From Cymbomonas tetramitiformis (taxonomy: Eukaryota > Chlorophyta > Pyramimonadophyceae > Pyramimonadales > Pyramimonadaceae), in assembly GCA_001247695.2 (NCBI GenBank), contig LGRX02035399.1:24567-88566 (forward strand): a stretch of DNA of 64,000 nt. The letters are read 5' to 3'. Of the stretch, positions 51,036 through 60,660 are shown piece by piece. The notes under the pieces were generated by a model. It searched no databases, was not told the DNA's origin, and worked only from the letters and a program-made list of their open reading frames with translations. The stretch's first letter is position 1. Every line of letters begins with the position of its first letter. The translations under genes were made by a program, and so were the position numbers.

Positions 51036-52375
51036 TGTACCAGGCACACTCCTGATAACTTAAACATATTTCTTTTCTTTATTTTCTTCCTTATTTTTCT
51101 TTCTTTCTTTCTTTTTATATTTTCTGCTGTTTTTGGTGTGTAATATTAACTTCACAGTCTTATATTCCACTGTTTTATTGCATGACAAACTCTGGCCTCT
51201 AGCCTAGAATTACAATCACTTTTCCGATATAATGTCTGGTCTCAAACCTAATACATCTATATCCTTATGTTCAGTCTTGGCATACAGCCTAATACTAACA
51301 TGTGAAACTTGTCCTTAATTCATTCTCTTGATCAACACTAACTGAGGTCCACTTTTCCAAGCTTCCCTTTCAACATGTTGCTCTCTAACAATCACTAGCA
51401 GGATTCCTGTATTGACATCTGCCATCGACCAATCATGTGCACATATATGCCTGATTCTGGTACTCCTCCACCAATCATCAGGCAGATCACGATATTGCCA
51501 TTGCAGATCTTTTTCTGGAATCCACCAGATCCTCAATATAATTATTGTCCTTGCAGATCTTCTCCTGAACTCTGCCTGCCATCAATTATTTCTTCATACA
51601 GCTGTGACCGGCATGCAACAAGGCCCTTGCAGCATGCAACCACCCGTCACCAGCATGCAACCTGGCATATGTAGCATGCAACCTGGTCTCTGTCGCATGC
51701 AACCTGGCCTCTGTGGCATGCAACCAGACATCTGTAGCATGCAACCTGGCCTCCGTGGCATGCAGCCTGGCGTATGTAGCATGCAACCTGACATTTGTAG
51801 CATGCAACCTGGCCTCTGTCGCATGCAACCTGGCCCCTGTGGCATGCAACCCGACATCTGTCGCATGCAACCTGGCCTCTGTCGCATGCAACCTGGCCTG
51901 TGTGGCATGCAACCCGACATCTGTCGCATGCAACCTGGCCTCTGTTGCATGCAACTTGGCCTCTGTGGCATGCAACCCGTCATCTGTAGCATGCAACCTG
52001 GCCTCTGTGGCATGCAACCTGGCCTCTGTGGCATGCATCCTGCATCTGTAGCATGCAACCTGGCCTCCGTGGCATGCAACCGGGCCTCTGTAGCATGCAA
52101 CCTGACATCTGTAGCATGCAAGCATGCTGTAGCATGCAACCTGGCCTCCGTGGCATGCAACCGGGCCTCTGTAGCATGCAACCTGACATCTGTAGCATGC
52201 AGCCTGGCCTCCGTGGCATGCAACCGGGCATCTGTAGCATGCAACCAGGCATCTGTGGCATGCAACCAGGCATACGCAGCATGCAACCAGGCATCTGTAT
52301 CATGCAACCACTCGTCGGCAGCATGCAACCAGATCTCTGTAGCATGCAACCCCTCTGCTCGTACCTCCCGGTACA
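51036..52375 (-). repeat. 3' LTR of the Ty3/gypsy element
   Basis: 1340 bp. The part nearest 51036 is T-rich (TTCTTTC tract, 51072-51115). From 51605 it contains a 21-bp GCATGCAACC minisatellite. It differs from the other LTR at only a few positions over the non-repetitive 560 bp. Confidence 0.9.
51605..52350. repeat. 21-bp GCATGCAACC minisatellite in the LTR
   Basis: About 33 units of GCATGCAACCTGGCCTCTGT with internal variation. Because the unit is 21 bp and stop-free, frames are open on both strands (seven-residue periods such as MQPGLCG and LHATEAR). I regard these as non-coding. Confidence 0.9.
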
Positions 52376-52389
52376 ACTCCTCCCCCCTC
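52376..52389 (-). promoter_or_regulatory. Polypurine tract
   Basis: Minus strand GAGGGGGGAGGAGT directly upstream of the 3' LTR; primes plus-strand DNA synthesis in LTR elements. Confidence 0.75.
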
Positions 52390-52429
52390 AAGAGCGGCCT
52401 ATCTCCCGATGCCGCTCCCGGTGTCTTCA

Positions 52430-53110
52430 GGTATCAAGCTCCCCGAATTGAAGATGGTGGAAGAGATGACGCAGTAACGGAGCTGGTACGGGGTACACGG
52501 CGTGAGCATCTCGCGCCCCTGGTTGCTGTGAAGACGATGGTCCAAGCTGAGCAGTCTCAGGGTGCCCTCCGGTGGCCCATTTACATGCGCAAGGTGTCCG
52601 CGAGGTACACTTCGGCAATGGCGTTGGTGGAGGTGAGCTAGTCCAGATACATGTCGGCTTACGATATCGCTCTCCATACTTACAGTAGGTGCAAAAAGAG
52701 GCTGTGGCAGTTTACGAACCACTGACCGCAACCGCAGTGCATTCGGGTATCTTCCCTCAGGGTTTTCAAGAAACCAGTGCTTGGGCTTCAAGTACTCGAT
52801 AGCATCCAGGGTGCATCTCACACTCTTGTCTGCTCCTTCCAGATCAGGAGGACCTCCCGTAGTGCGCGCTTGACTGTACTGGGTGCATGGAGGGCTGGCC
52901 CAGATGACATCAAAGAATCCCGGTGGATACTGAGTGGGGTCCCAGTCCTCCATTGATGCGAGATGGTTGGGTTGTCAACGTGGGTCGTTGTCGAGCGTAA
53001 CCACCGAGGCAGACGGGAAGCACTTGGCAAACTCCCTTTCCACCGATCCAGTTCCGCTGAACAACACCAAGATTCTCACTGGCCGGGTCTTCCGCTCTTC
53101 AAGGTCGGTG
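52430..53110 (-). pseudogene. C5-cytosine DNA methyltransferase domain of the retrotransposon
   Basis: The C-terminal module of pol. Motif I is VRILVLFSGTGSVEREFAKC (SAM binding), followed by VVTLDNDPR. Motif IV is VIWASPPCTQYSQA with the catalytic Cys. Motif VI is HWFLENPEGRY. Motif VIII is YCKYGERYRKPTCIWT, and a C-terminal GGHPETAQLG with PVPAPLLRHLF follows. The order and spacing are those of C5-MTases of phage-like type. Two lesions are present: an in-frame TGA at 52975-52977 just after DNDPR (the CGTTGA context fits CpG decay of CGA), and a one-base shift near 52690 before motif VIII. All catalytic residues seen are intact. Confidence 0.85.
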
Positions 53111-55680
53111 ATTACCACTAGCTCTCCATTCCCCAAGGTTTCCACCCGCTCCCACGGCAGACAGAAGTCTTCCGGTGGAGAATCCACTTCCGGAACGTCA
53201 CATGGGTGTTCCATTAGCTGGGATAAGGTGACGCCAAGGTGAACGGGCTGTCGCTGTTGACGTTGCCGTCGGTCATGCTCAGTGGACTTCAGCATGTCCG
53301 CCTGCATGCCTAATCGTCGTGCCTCGAACTCCTTGAGCTGCTGATTTTCCCCGCCTCTGTCCATCTTGTCTCTGGAGCGCCACTGGTCGTGAGCTGCCGA
53401 GTAGCCCGTCCAGCGTACCTTCCATTCCTCCACAGATTTACCCTTGACCATGCGTACACGATACGCCAGGATTTTGTCCACGTGAGCTTCCGCTTGCCCA
53501 TCTACCATTACCGGGTCAGGTACGGGCAGTTGTGCTCGAGATGCAAACTCATCCTTGCCGGAGATGTACGGCTTCAGGCGGTGCTGCGCAAACACGTCGT
53601 GAATGCGCCAGTGCGGCGGTAGGGCCAAGCGATATGCCACCGGTGCCCCGCGGTCCGCCTCTGCCAGCTCCGCCTGCAAATCGCTGTAGAAGCACTCCAC
53701 CACGGTTACAGGTCCATGCCAGCGCTTACCGAGCTTTCGGCACAGCGCACGGTCCATCACCTTTTCCGTCAGATGACGAGCTTCGATCCACACCAGATCC
53801 ACCACTGCGTACTTATGCTGCTTGTGGCGCCGGTCGAACTGCTCCCGCTGGCGCTGCTGAGCCAACTCAAGGCGGCCACGCGCGTCTCGCAACTGCGACG
53901 AAAACTTCGCAGCCATCTCATGGGCGGTACCCACCCCCCCTTTCCGTCGCGCAGAGCCAGGGAGAGTTGCAGCTTCCAGGAAAAGGTCCAATTGAGACAT
54001 CGGGGACACCCCGTAGCATAGCTCAAAGGGCGTGAATCCGGTGACGTCACTGCGCGAGTCGTTGATAGCGAACTCCACGTTCGTCATGTAGAGATCCCAG
54101 TCATCAGGATTGGCACCCACGAACGAGCGCAACATGTCCTCCACCACCCGGTTGGTGTGCTCCGCCTGTCCGTCTGAACGAGGGTTGTATGGAGTGGTAG
54201 AAGCCACCCGTACCCCCATGAGTCTCATCAGCTCACGCCAGAACGAGTCCTGGAACCTGGGGTCACGGTCGCATACAATCTTCATGGGGGTTCCATGCTG
54301 CCTCCAGACAACGTCGAAGTAGATGCGGGCCACCGTTTGCGCAGAGCTGTCCCCAAAGTTCATGGGCATAAGGTGCACCATTTTGCTCAGCTTGCACGTG
54401 AAGGTGACAAAGGCGTCGTTTCCTTGGGCGGTGAGCGGCAGCCCTGTAACGAAGTCCACGCTCACATCCTGCCAGTTGCGTTGGGGAATAGCGTGCGGAT
54501 TCAATAATCCATCGGGGTAGGATGCCCGGGGACGAACCGCCTGACATGTAGGGCATGAGGCCACCCATCCTGCCACATCCTCGGAGGCATTCTTCCACCA
54601 GAACCTGCGGAGAACTCTCTCCAGTGTCTTCTCCCGGCCAGTGTGGCCTGCAGCGGTGGAGTCGTGGGCATCCTTGAAGACTACTTCTCGCAAAGGGGAG
54701 TCCTCGCCGAGAACCAACTGGTACCGTCCTGCGGCTACACGCCATAGCACGTCCCCAACGATACGGAAATCCCTCGTGGCATGGTGCGGGGCCGCAAGGA
54801 TCTCATCCCGCAGCTGCCGAAGAGGGCCGGCACGTGCATACTCATCGTGCAGGGACTCCAGGAATGTAACGTCCGTGGGGAGGCTCGTAGCATCGCGGGT
54901 CTCAGCAGCCTTACCCTGTCGCACTATAGGAGGCGCCACTCGGGGATGCCGTACTCTCGGCAACAGCTGTCGGGTAGGGGGAGCATGTACCACTAGCACG
55001 GGCCACGGAAGGTCGTGAAGTACACCGTCAGGAGTCTCGAACAGCTGTGTGGGTACTCCTCGTTCGTCATGGGTAGGTATCACTTCCACCAGCCTCATAC
55101 CAGCCATTCTGAAGAGCCGCCTCCATTGAGGCATGCGGGCCTGGATGTCCGGTAGAAGGAACACTGCCGAGGTATGTGCGGGGTCTTGCCGCCATTCGTC
55201 CACATACTTACGCAACACCGCCTCGATGGAGATATGACTGCTGGAGTATGGGGGGTTGCACCAGACGTGCTTTCCCCGCCACTGTTGTTGCAGACAATCA
55301 GTCCAGTAGGCGTCCACTTGGCGGTTCCGTCCACCCAGGTCACAACACGCGTCGACGTCGAAGCTGCCGAACTGTCGTTGGAGGCGCTCAAAGACCTCCT
55401 TGCGCACCTTCCAGTCTTGCCGATCGGCTGGGGGCTTGGCGGTTCGACTAGACGGCCGAGCTGGCTGCTTAGGCCTTCGGGAATCCGTAGCAGGCCGTGT
55501 CGAGGTTTTCGGCGTGACGGAAGGAGTCGTCGTAGCAATGGGTTGTCGCAGCCGAGCACTACGACGCAATACCGGGGTGGTTCCCGGGGTGCTCGTTTCC
55601 TGCCGGTGCTTTCCAGATTCGGACAAATCAGCGAAGTAGTCGGTGGGAGCTCGCAGCATTAGTTGTGCTTCAGGCAGCAT
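52975..55680 (-). CDS. pol: Pol segment: adenine-MTase-like domain, integrase, chromodomain
   Basis: 901 open codons. Residues about 86-215 look like a phage/Dam-type N6-adenine methyltransferase: VFERLQRQFGSFDVDACCDL, then WCNPPYSSSHISIEAVL with the NPPY catalytic motif near 143, and AVFLLPDIQ. Next comes the integrase HHCC finger (AGHTGREKTLERVLRRFWW, SCPTCQAVRPR), and the core DVSVDFVTGLP, VCDRDPRFQDSFW and PRSDGQAEHTNRVVEDML (D,D,E). Then a GPY/F-like LGKRWHGPVTVVE and a chromodomain (VDKILAYRV, EEWKVRWTGYSAAHDQW), followed by motif I of the C5-MTase. The frame is the same as RNase H upstream and is separated from it only by the repeat array. Confidence 0.88.
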   Translation of the reverse strand: MLPEAQLMLRAPTDYFADLSESGKHRQETSTPGTTPVLRRSARLRQPIATTTPSVTPKTSTRPATDSRRPKQPARPSSRTAKPPADRQDWKVRKEVFERLQRQFGSFDVDACCDLGGRNRQVDAYWTDCLQQQWRGKHVWCNPPYSSSHISIEAVLRKYVDEWRQDPAHTSAVFLLPDIQARMPQWRRLFRMAGMRLVEVIPTHDERGVPTQLFETPDGVLHDLPWPVLVVHAPPTRQLLPRVRHPRVAPPIVRQGKAAETRDATSLPTDVTFLESLHDEYARAGPLRQLRDEILAAPHHATRDFRIVGDVLWRVAAGRYQLVLGEDSPLREVVFKDAHDSTAAGHTGREKTLERVLRRFWWKNASEDVAGWVASCPTCQAVRPRASYPDGLLNPHAIPQRNWQDVSVDFVTGLPLTAQGNDAFVTFTCKLSKMVHLMPMNFGDSSAQTVARIYFDVVWRQHGTPMKIVCDRDPRFQDSFWRELMRLMGVRVASTTPYNPRSDGQAEHTNRVVEDMLRSFVGANPDDWDLYMTNVEFAINDSRSDVTGFTPFELCYGVSPMSQLDLFLEAATLPGSARRKGGVGTAHEMAAKFSSQLRDARGRLELAQQRQREQFDRRHKQHKYAVVDLVWIEARHLTEKVMDRALCRKLGKRWHGPVTVVECFYSDLQAELAEADRGAPVAYRLALPPHWRIHDVFAQHRLKPYISGKDEFASRAQLPVPDPVMVDGQAEAHVDKILAYRVRMVKGKSVEEWKVRWTGYSAAHDQWRSRDKMDRGGENQQLKEFEARRLGMQADMLKSTEHDRRQRQQRQPVHLGVTLSQLMEHPCDVPEVDSPPEDFCLPWERVETLGNGELVVITDLEERKTRPVRILVLFSGTGSVEREFAKCFPSASVVTLDNDPR

Positions 55681-56240
55681 GCTGCATGTTGCATGCTCAG
55701 CTGGGCGTGTTGCATGCTCAGCTGGGCAGGTTGCATGCGAAGCTGAGCTGGTTGCATGCGAAGCTGAGCTGGTTGCATGCGAAGCTGAGCTGGTTGCATG
55801 CTCAGCAAGCAGGCTGCGTGCTCAGACGAGCGTGTTGCATGCTCAGCTGGGCAGGTTGCATGCGAAGCTGAGCTGGTTGCATGCGAAGCTGAGCTGGTTG
55901 CATGCGAAGCTGAGCTGGTTGCATGCTCAGCAAGGCGTGCTGCATGCTCAGCGAGCTGGTTGCATGCGAAGCTGAGCTGGTTGCATGCTCAGCAAGGCAT
56001 GCTGCATGCTCAGGCGAGCTGGTTGCATGCTCAGGCAAGCGTGTTGCATGCTCAGCTGGGCTGGTTGCATGCGAAGCTGAGCTGGTTGCATGCGAAGCTG
56101 AGCTGGTTGCATGCGAAGCTGAGCTGGTTGCATGCTCAGCAAGGCATGCTGCATGCTCAGGCGAGCTGGTTGCATGCTCAGGCATGCTGCATGCTCATGC
56201 AGCGAGCTGGTTGCATGCTCAGTAAGGCATGCTGCATGCC
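55680..56240. repeat. GCATGC array between RNase H and the methyltransferase
   Basis: About 28 units of 18-20 bp such as GAGCTGGTTGCATGCGAAGC and GGCGTGTTGCATGCTCAGCT. It keeps the pol phase overall but introduces a stop at 55948-55950. Confidence 0.85.
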
Positions 56241-57024
56241 AGGGCGCGCTGCCAGCCTGGAGCAGGCTTACCAGGGCTCGCTCCGCCACCTGAAGCGTCT
56301 CCACGCCATCCATCCATGACTCCATGGTGGCCACCCATCCTGGTACAGGGGGTGGTGGGTGGTCTTCAAAGATCTCCTCGACATCCAGCACGGAGAGCGG
56401 GTCCTTGGGGAGGTCCGTCTCCTTGTCTACAACACCGGCCTCCTTGAGCCCATCCCGCGGGTCCTTGGTCACGTAGTCAGGTCGGCGGGATAGCGCATCG
56501 GGGACCAGAAGGAGGGCTCCCTTGACGTACTCCATTCGTGGGACACCGACTTCCACCAGGTCCATGTACCACCGTGCCTGCCGTCGGCTAAGCTCTCGTC
56601 CCGGGGACATTAGCCATTCCAGGGGGCGATGGTCACCTTGTAACCGGAAGTCGGAGGAGAACAAGTAGTGCCTCCAGGTGACGGTGGTGCAATGGTGCAA
56701 CGCACAGAGCTCCCTTTCGCCGGTGTGGTAATTCTGCTCCGCTGCAGAAAACTGCCGACTATCGTAGGCGATCACCCTCATACCGTCTCCCGTATCTTGC
56801 ATGAGTACGCCTCCCAAAGCAACTCCACTTGCGTCCGTTTGCACCAAGAACGGCGCTGACCCATCCGCGGCTGCCTTCATGTCGGGCAATGCCAATACTG
56901 GGGCTGAGGAAAGAGCGGTCTTCAGCTCGTCGAAGGCCCATTGTTGGAGTTCTCCCCACTGCCACGGTACGTCGGTCTTGGTGAGCGAGGTCAAGGGTTG
57001 GGCAATCTCCGAGAACCGGTGCAC
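55948..57024 (-). CDS. pol: Pol segment: RT connection and RNase H
   Basis: It starts MHRFSEIAQPLTSLTKTDVP (RT thumb/connection). RNase H follows with FLVQTDASGVALGGVLMQD (first catalytic Asp), TGERELCALHH (Glu) and DHRPLEWLM, and then VVDALSRRPD-like PDALSRRPDYV. It ends in the GCATGC array. The phase is the same as the integrase part but shifted relative to the RT palm fragment just upstream, so at least one frame break lies at about 57040. Confidence 0.8.
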   Translation of the reverse strand: MHRFSEIAQPLTSLTKTDVPWQWGELQQWAFDELKTALSSAPVLALPDMKAAADGSAPFLVQTDASGVALGGVLMQDTGDGMRVIAYDSRQFSAAEQNYHTGERELCALHHCTTVTWRHYLFSSDFRLQGDHRPLEWLMSPGRELSRRQARWYMDLVEVGVPRMEYVKGALLLVPDALSRRPDYVTKDPRDGLKEAGVVDKETDLPKDPLSVLDVEEIFEDHPPPPVPGWVATMESWMDGVETLQVAERALVSLLQAGSAPWHAACLTEHATSSLHEHAACLSMQPARLSMQHALLSMQPAQLRMQPAQLRMQPAQLRMQPAQLSMQHACLSMQPARLSMQHALLSMQPAQLRMQPAR

Positions 57025-57044
57025 AAACCGGCGGTAGTACCCCG

Positions 57045-57400
57045 CTAGTCCAAGGAACTGTCTGACGGGGTTACTGTCTCCAGCTTCGGCCAGTCCTTGA
57101 TGGAGGACACCTTGTCATGCTGAGGTTGGCATCCTTTGGCGGATAGAGTGTGGCCCAAGAACCGTAGAGACTCCTTCAGCATCTGCGCCTTGGATGCCTT
57201 CAGGTATACCCCTTTTTCTCGACAAGTGTCCAAGAACCGACGTACGTGGTCGTAATGTTCTTCCACCGTGCGTGAGAAGACCACCACATCGTCGATAAAA
57301 ATCCGTACAAAGGGGAGATGACCGAGTGCACGCTGCATTCGCCGCTGATACTGAGATGGAGAGTTCTGCAGGCCCTGGGGCATCACCAACCATTCGTGCA
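57045..57400 (-). pseudogene. pol: RT palm fragment (5' half of RT missing)
   Basis: It resumes abruptly with HEWLVMPQGLQNSPSQYQRR, the RT segment after the first catalytic Asp. FVRIFIDDVVVFSRTVEEHY follows, where FIDD is the YxDD box, and then FLGHTLSAKGCQPQHDKV. Everything N-terminal (protease, fingers, motif A) is absent; in its place are GCATGC repeats (57395-57480) and gag-derived sequence. This looks like a deletion with its end points in the repeats. Confidence 0.8.
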
Positions 57401-57479
57401 TGCTCCGCCGGTCGTGTTGCATGCTGTGTTGCATGCTCCGCCGAGCTGGTTGCATGCTCCGCCGCTCCCGCTGCATGCT

Positions 57480-58783
57480 GCGGCTGGCCCCCACCAGCCC
57501 CGCACACCACAGGGGTGTCCAAGCTTGCCCGGCGTCTTCTTGCCAGACGCCGTTCCTCGGCCACCTCGCCCTCCGTTGTAGCAGCCTCCAGCTGAGCCAT
57601 CCGATCGCGCAAGCTTCCCGCCTCGGATTCCGCAAGGAACCGAGCCGTCTCAGCGCGCACCACCCGCTGCAACACCTCCTGGTCCGTCATCTCCTTCCTC
57701 CGATGCTTCTCCAACTTGAGACGCCGTTCTCGTCGTCTGCGGCTATGCTGAGTGCCCGCCGCAGACTCATAGCCGGAGCCGGATGTCGTGCTCCCAGGTT
57801 GAGACGCGTGAGCTTGGGAGAGGTCCTCGGTCACCACGTCTTGGGGCTCCGTGTGTATGGGCAAGGTTCTCCCCAAGAGTCTCCGGACCCGAAGCACGGC
57901 GACGATGATGCGGCTGGTGGTTTACCACACCCTCGTCAGGAGAAGTGTCGATGTGGGGAGTCGGTTCCATCGGCGGTGTCGGATACAGTCGTTGGGGGAC
58001 CACTCTCATATCAGTCGCCACCGCCCGCTCCGCAGCCGCCATGCGCTCTCGCGCTGCCCACCATTCTCTTCTAGCTCGTGCCTCCGACGCAGGGTCGGCT
58101 CCATATACCGGAGGTGGAGGCGGTGGAAAATAAGCGGGTAGTGTCCATGGATCCCCGTAGGTGGTCGACATCGGCGCGGGCGTGTATGGGGCATGTGTCA
58201 ACACGCCTGGGGCATGGGTTGGCGAGCCTGTGGCATAGTGGAGAGCCATTCCAAAAGGCGGAGACGGCCTACTGGGGGCATATGGCATGTCTGGGGCATA
58301 CTGGAGCATGCCGGTTGCATGCGGTTGCATGCTGGTTGCATGCGGTTGCATGCTGGTTGCATGCGGCTGCACGCCCGTTGCATGTTGTCGCATGCCGCTC
58401 CAACCGACCTCTTGTTGATGAAACATAAAAGGGAAGGTTTGAGAGGGGGCGTGCACAAAATGGCTCTGAGGCATGCTGGGTTGCATGCCACCTGGCATAT
58501 GTTGCATGCCACCTGGCATATGTTGCATGCCAGGTTGCATGCCAGGTTGCATGCCAGGTTGCATGCCCGGTTGCATGCCCGGTTGCATGCTGACGGGCAC
58601 GTCCGGGGCAGGTTGGTGTACGTCTACAACCTGCCCAGTACCAACTGAGAGGTAAGGAGGGAAGGTGGTGGTGGAAGGGCCCGAAGGTCCGGGCGCGGTG
58701 GAAGCGGTTGGTGGAGAGGGGTCTAAGGGTGTCAGAGGGAAGGTGGTGGAAGGGTCCATGGCGTTTCCAGAAATTAATTCCAA
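57480..58783 (-). CDS. gag: Gag region of the Ty3/gypsy element
   Basis: It starts MELISGNAMDPSTTFPLTPL at 58783. A proline-rich N-terminus is followed by GCATGC-derived repeats (MQPGMQPGM and QPHATSMQPHAT). Then come PPPPVYGADPASEARARREW and a helical WWAARERMAAAERAV segment. After 57767 the coding trend moves to another frame with SRRRRERRLKLEKHRRKEMT and EVLQRVVRAETARFLAESEA, so one frame shift is required. No capsid fold or zinc knuckle is recognisable. The gag assignment rests on position and composition. The first ATG after the leader was taken as start. Confidence 0.6.
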
Positions 58784-59627
58784 GAATACCAGTCCAGTAG
58801 AGCCAAAATACTGCCAAAAGCTGTAGAGAACTTAGCCAGAAGGTATGAGGAACTTCCCTAGAAGGTGGGAGGTACTTTCACCATACTTAAGGCTGGTAGG
58901 CTATTTTTAGCAGCTGGTGAGGATACAAGATCTGGCCTCAAACTTGCTCAGATTGTTAACAAACTAAAAAGATACTTTTTATTTGTACTTTTTGACAATA
59001 GCCTCCGGCGGCTTTGCTTAGTTATGTTGCTGAGAGGAGCTCACTTTCCCCCCCCCATACTTAAGCCTCTGCCGGCATCCAAGATCAGTAATCTGAGCAT
59101 CCGCATCATCACAACCACATCCAGCCAAAAGCGAAAACGCGGGTCCACTAAAGACGTCTACGCGCATATCTTGCCAGCTTTACAGCCGTCGGAGTGGACC
59201 AGCTTCGGACATTCTTAAGATCAAGTCATAAATCTCGCCCAGAGCCTCAAGAAAAAGCAATCCGACGCAGATCCCAATCAAATCCTCCACAAAGAAGATC
59301 CCGCAGCGAAACTTTTCCGTGTTTTTAGTGCACGTAACGCGCGCAATTTGAGCCGTCGAACGCAAGCAGAGACAGCCCAAAACTCAAAAACGAAAAGTCG
59401 CCCAAGTCATCTTGCAGTCGCATCTCAAGTCTCCACAGAAGATCCTCAACCAAATCTTTAACAAAGAAGGTCCCACAGCGAAAATTTTTCGTGTTTATAA
59501 CGCAAGCACCGCGCGTATTTTGAGCCGTCAAACGTAAGCTGAAGCCGCTCAAAACGCAAACACAAAAGTCGCCATCTCCAACATCTTGTAACTCGCAGAT
59601 CCCACAGGTCCATAGAACGTTCCCATC
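58784..59627 (-). other. 5' leader of the Ty3/gypsy element
   Basis: Untranslated leader between the primer-binding site and the gag start. It holds two diverged copies of a roughly 180-bp segment (CCGCAGCGAAACTTTTCCGT near 59308 and CCCACAGCGAAAATTTTTCG near 59472). No gene seen. Confidence 0.5.
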
Positions 59628-59639
59628 ATCTGAGAACCA
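59628..59639 (-). promoter_or_regulatory. Primer-binding site
   Basis: Minus strand TGGTTCTCAGAT begins three bases after the 5' LTR end, so the pairing tRNA would end in ...ATCTGAGAACCA. I cannot assign the tRNA identity. Confidence 0.65.
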
Positions 59640-60449
59640 ATTTGTACCAGGCACACTCCTGATAACTTAAACATATTTCTTTTCTTTATTTTCTTCCTTA
59701 TTTTTCTTTCGGTAGCACTTCACTTGTGTCGCATGATCTTTTATTTTTGTCGCACCATGCGACATATCAATTATATTCTGGGACGACAAAAGTGAGTACG
59801 GGACTCATTATTGTCGAAGTGCGACAAACAGTGAGTGCGGGGCTGATTATTGTCGCAGCGACACAAAGAAGACTGATATTTACGGAAATTATACAGAAGA
59901 TTATGGACTATAAACATAATTTTACAGTTTACGGAAGAAACATATGCAAACTAACTAACAGTTGGTAGGAGAATGTGCTCACGTTAGCAAAGCATGCTCG
60001 ATTGTCTACTCTATATTCATTACATAACTATGCTTATACATCTTTACAATAAATGTGCAGTGCATACTATTTCGCATGTGAAGTCAGGTATGAACAAAAC
60101 AAATCCTGTAGACGATTGACTTCTAAAATCTAAAATCTAAAAGATAAGCAGGTTGCTGGGCACCGCAACATGCATTTCGCCAGCGATAAAAGTAAAACTG
60201 AAATACCTGCACACAGCGAACGCTAAAACGTCAGAACGAAGTGATAAGATGTTGCAAACATCATAAAAACACGCAGGCATACAAACATTCGAAGACAATA
60301 AGCAAAATAGCTCAAACTACACTCTTCACAAATTCCACACAGCAACATGCGTATCGCCAACGAGCATGAAATAGTTGAAATACCTGCACACGGTAAACGC
60401 AAACATGTCAGAAATAAGACGAACGACAAACCAACCGCACACGCAACGA

Positions 60450-60560
60450 GAAACAGCACACACGCGAAACAGGCATTCGGGAATGCGAAACAGGCAGTCA
60501 GGAATGCGAAACAGGCATTCAGGAATGTGAAACAGGCATTCAGGAATGCGGCGAAACAGG
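60450..60560. repeat. 21-bp tandem repeat
   Basis: Four to five units of GCGAAACAGGCATTCAGGAAT inside the Mutator-like element. Confidence 0.8.
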
Positions 60561-60607
60561 AAAAAGTGACCGGATATCCTGCAAAATTACAGAGAGCAAA
60601 GTCAGTG

Positions 60608-60660
60608 AGAGTGGTGGGACTCGAACCCACGCTGCACAAACTGTGCAGATATCGCCCTCG
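60608..60660 (-). ncRNA. tRNA-derived 3' half (type II-like)
   Basis: The minus strand reads TGCACAGTTTGTGCA (a possible long variable arm), then GTGGGTTCGAGTCCCAC, a perfect T arm with the B-box GGTTCGAGTCC, then CACTCTCA as an acceptor strand. No matching 5' half (GAGAGTG) is found nearby, so this is a relic or a SINE-type promoter piece rather than a tRNA gene. Confidence 0.4.

Noticed and set aside
51412..52350. CRISPR-like array appearance of the GCATGC repeats
   Set aside because: Units are contiguous with no unique spacers and the genome is eukaryotic.
51412..52641. Long open frame rich in MQPG and ACNLASV repeats
   Set aside because: Caused by the stop-free 21-bp GCATGCAACC minisatellite in the LTR. 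Both strands and several frames are equally open, and it spans LTR and pol in reverse.
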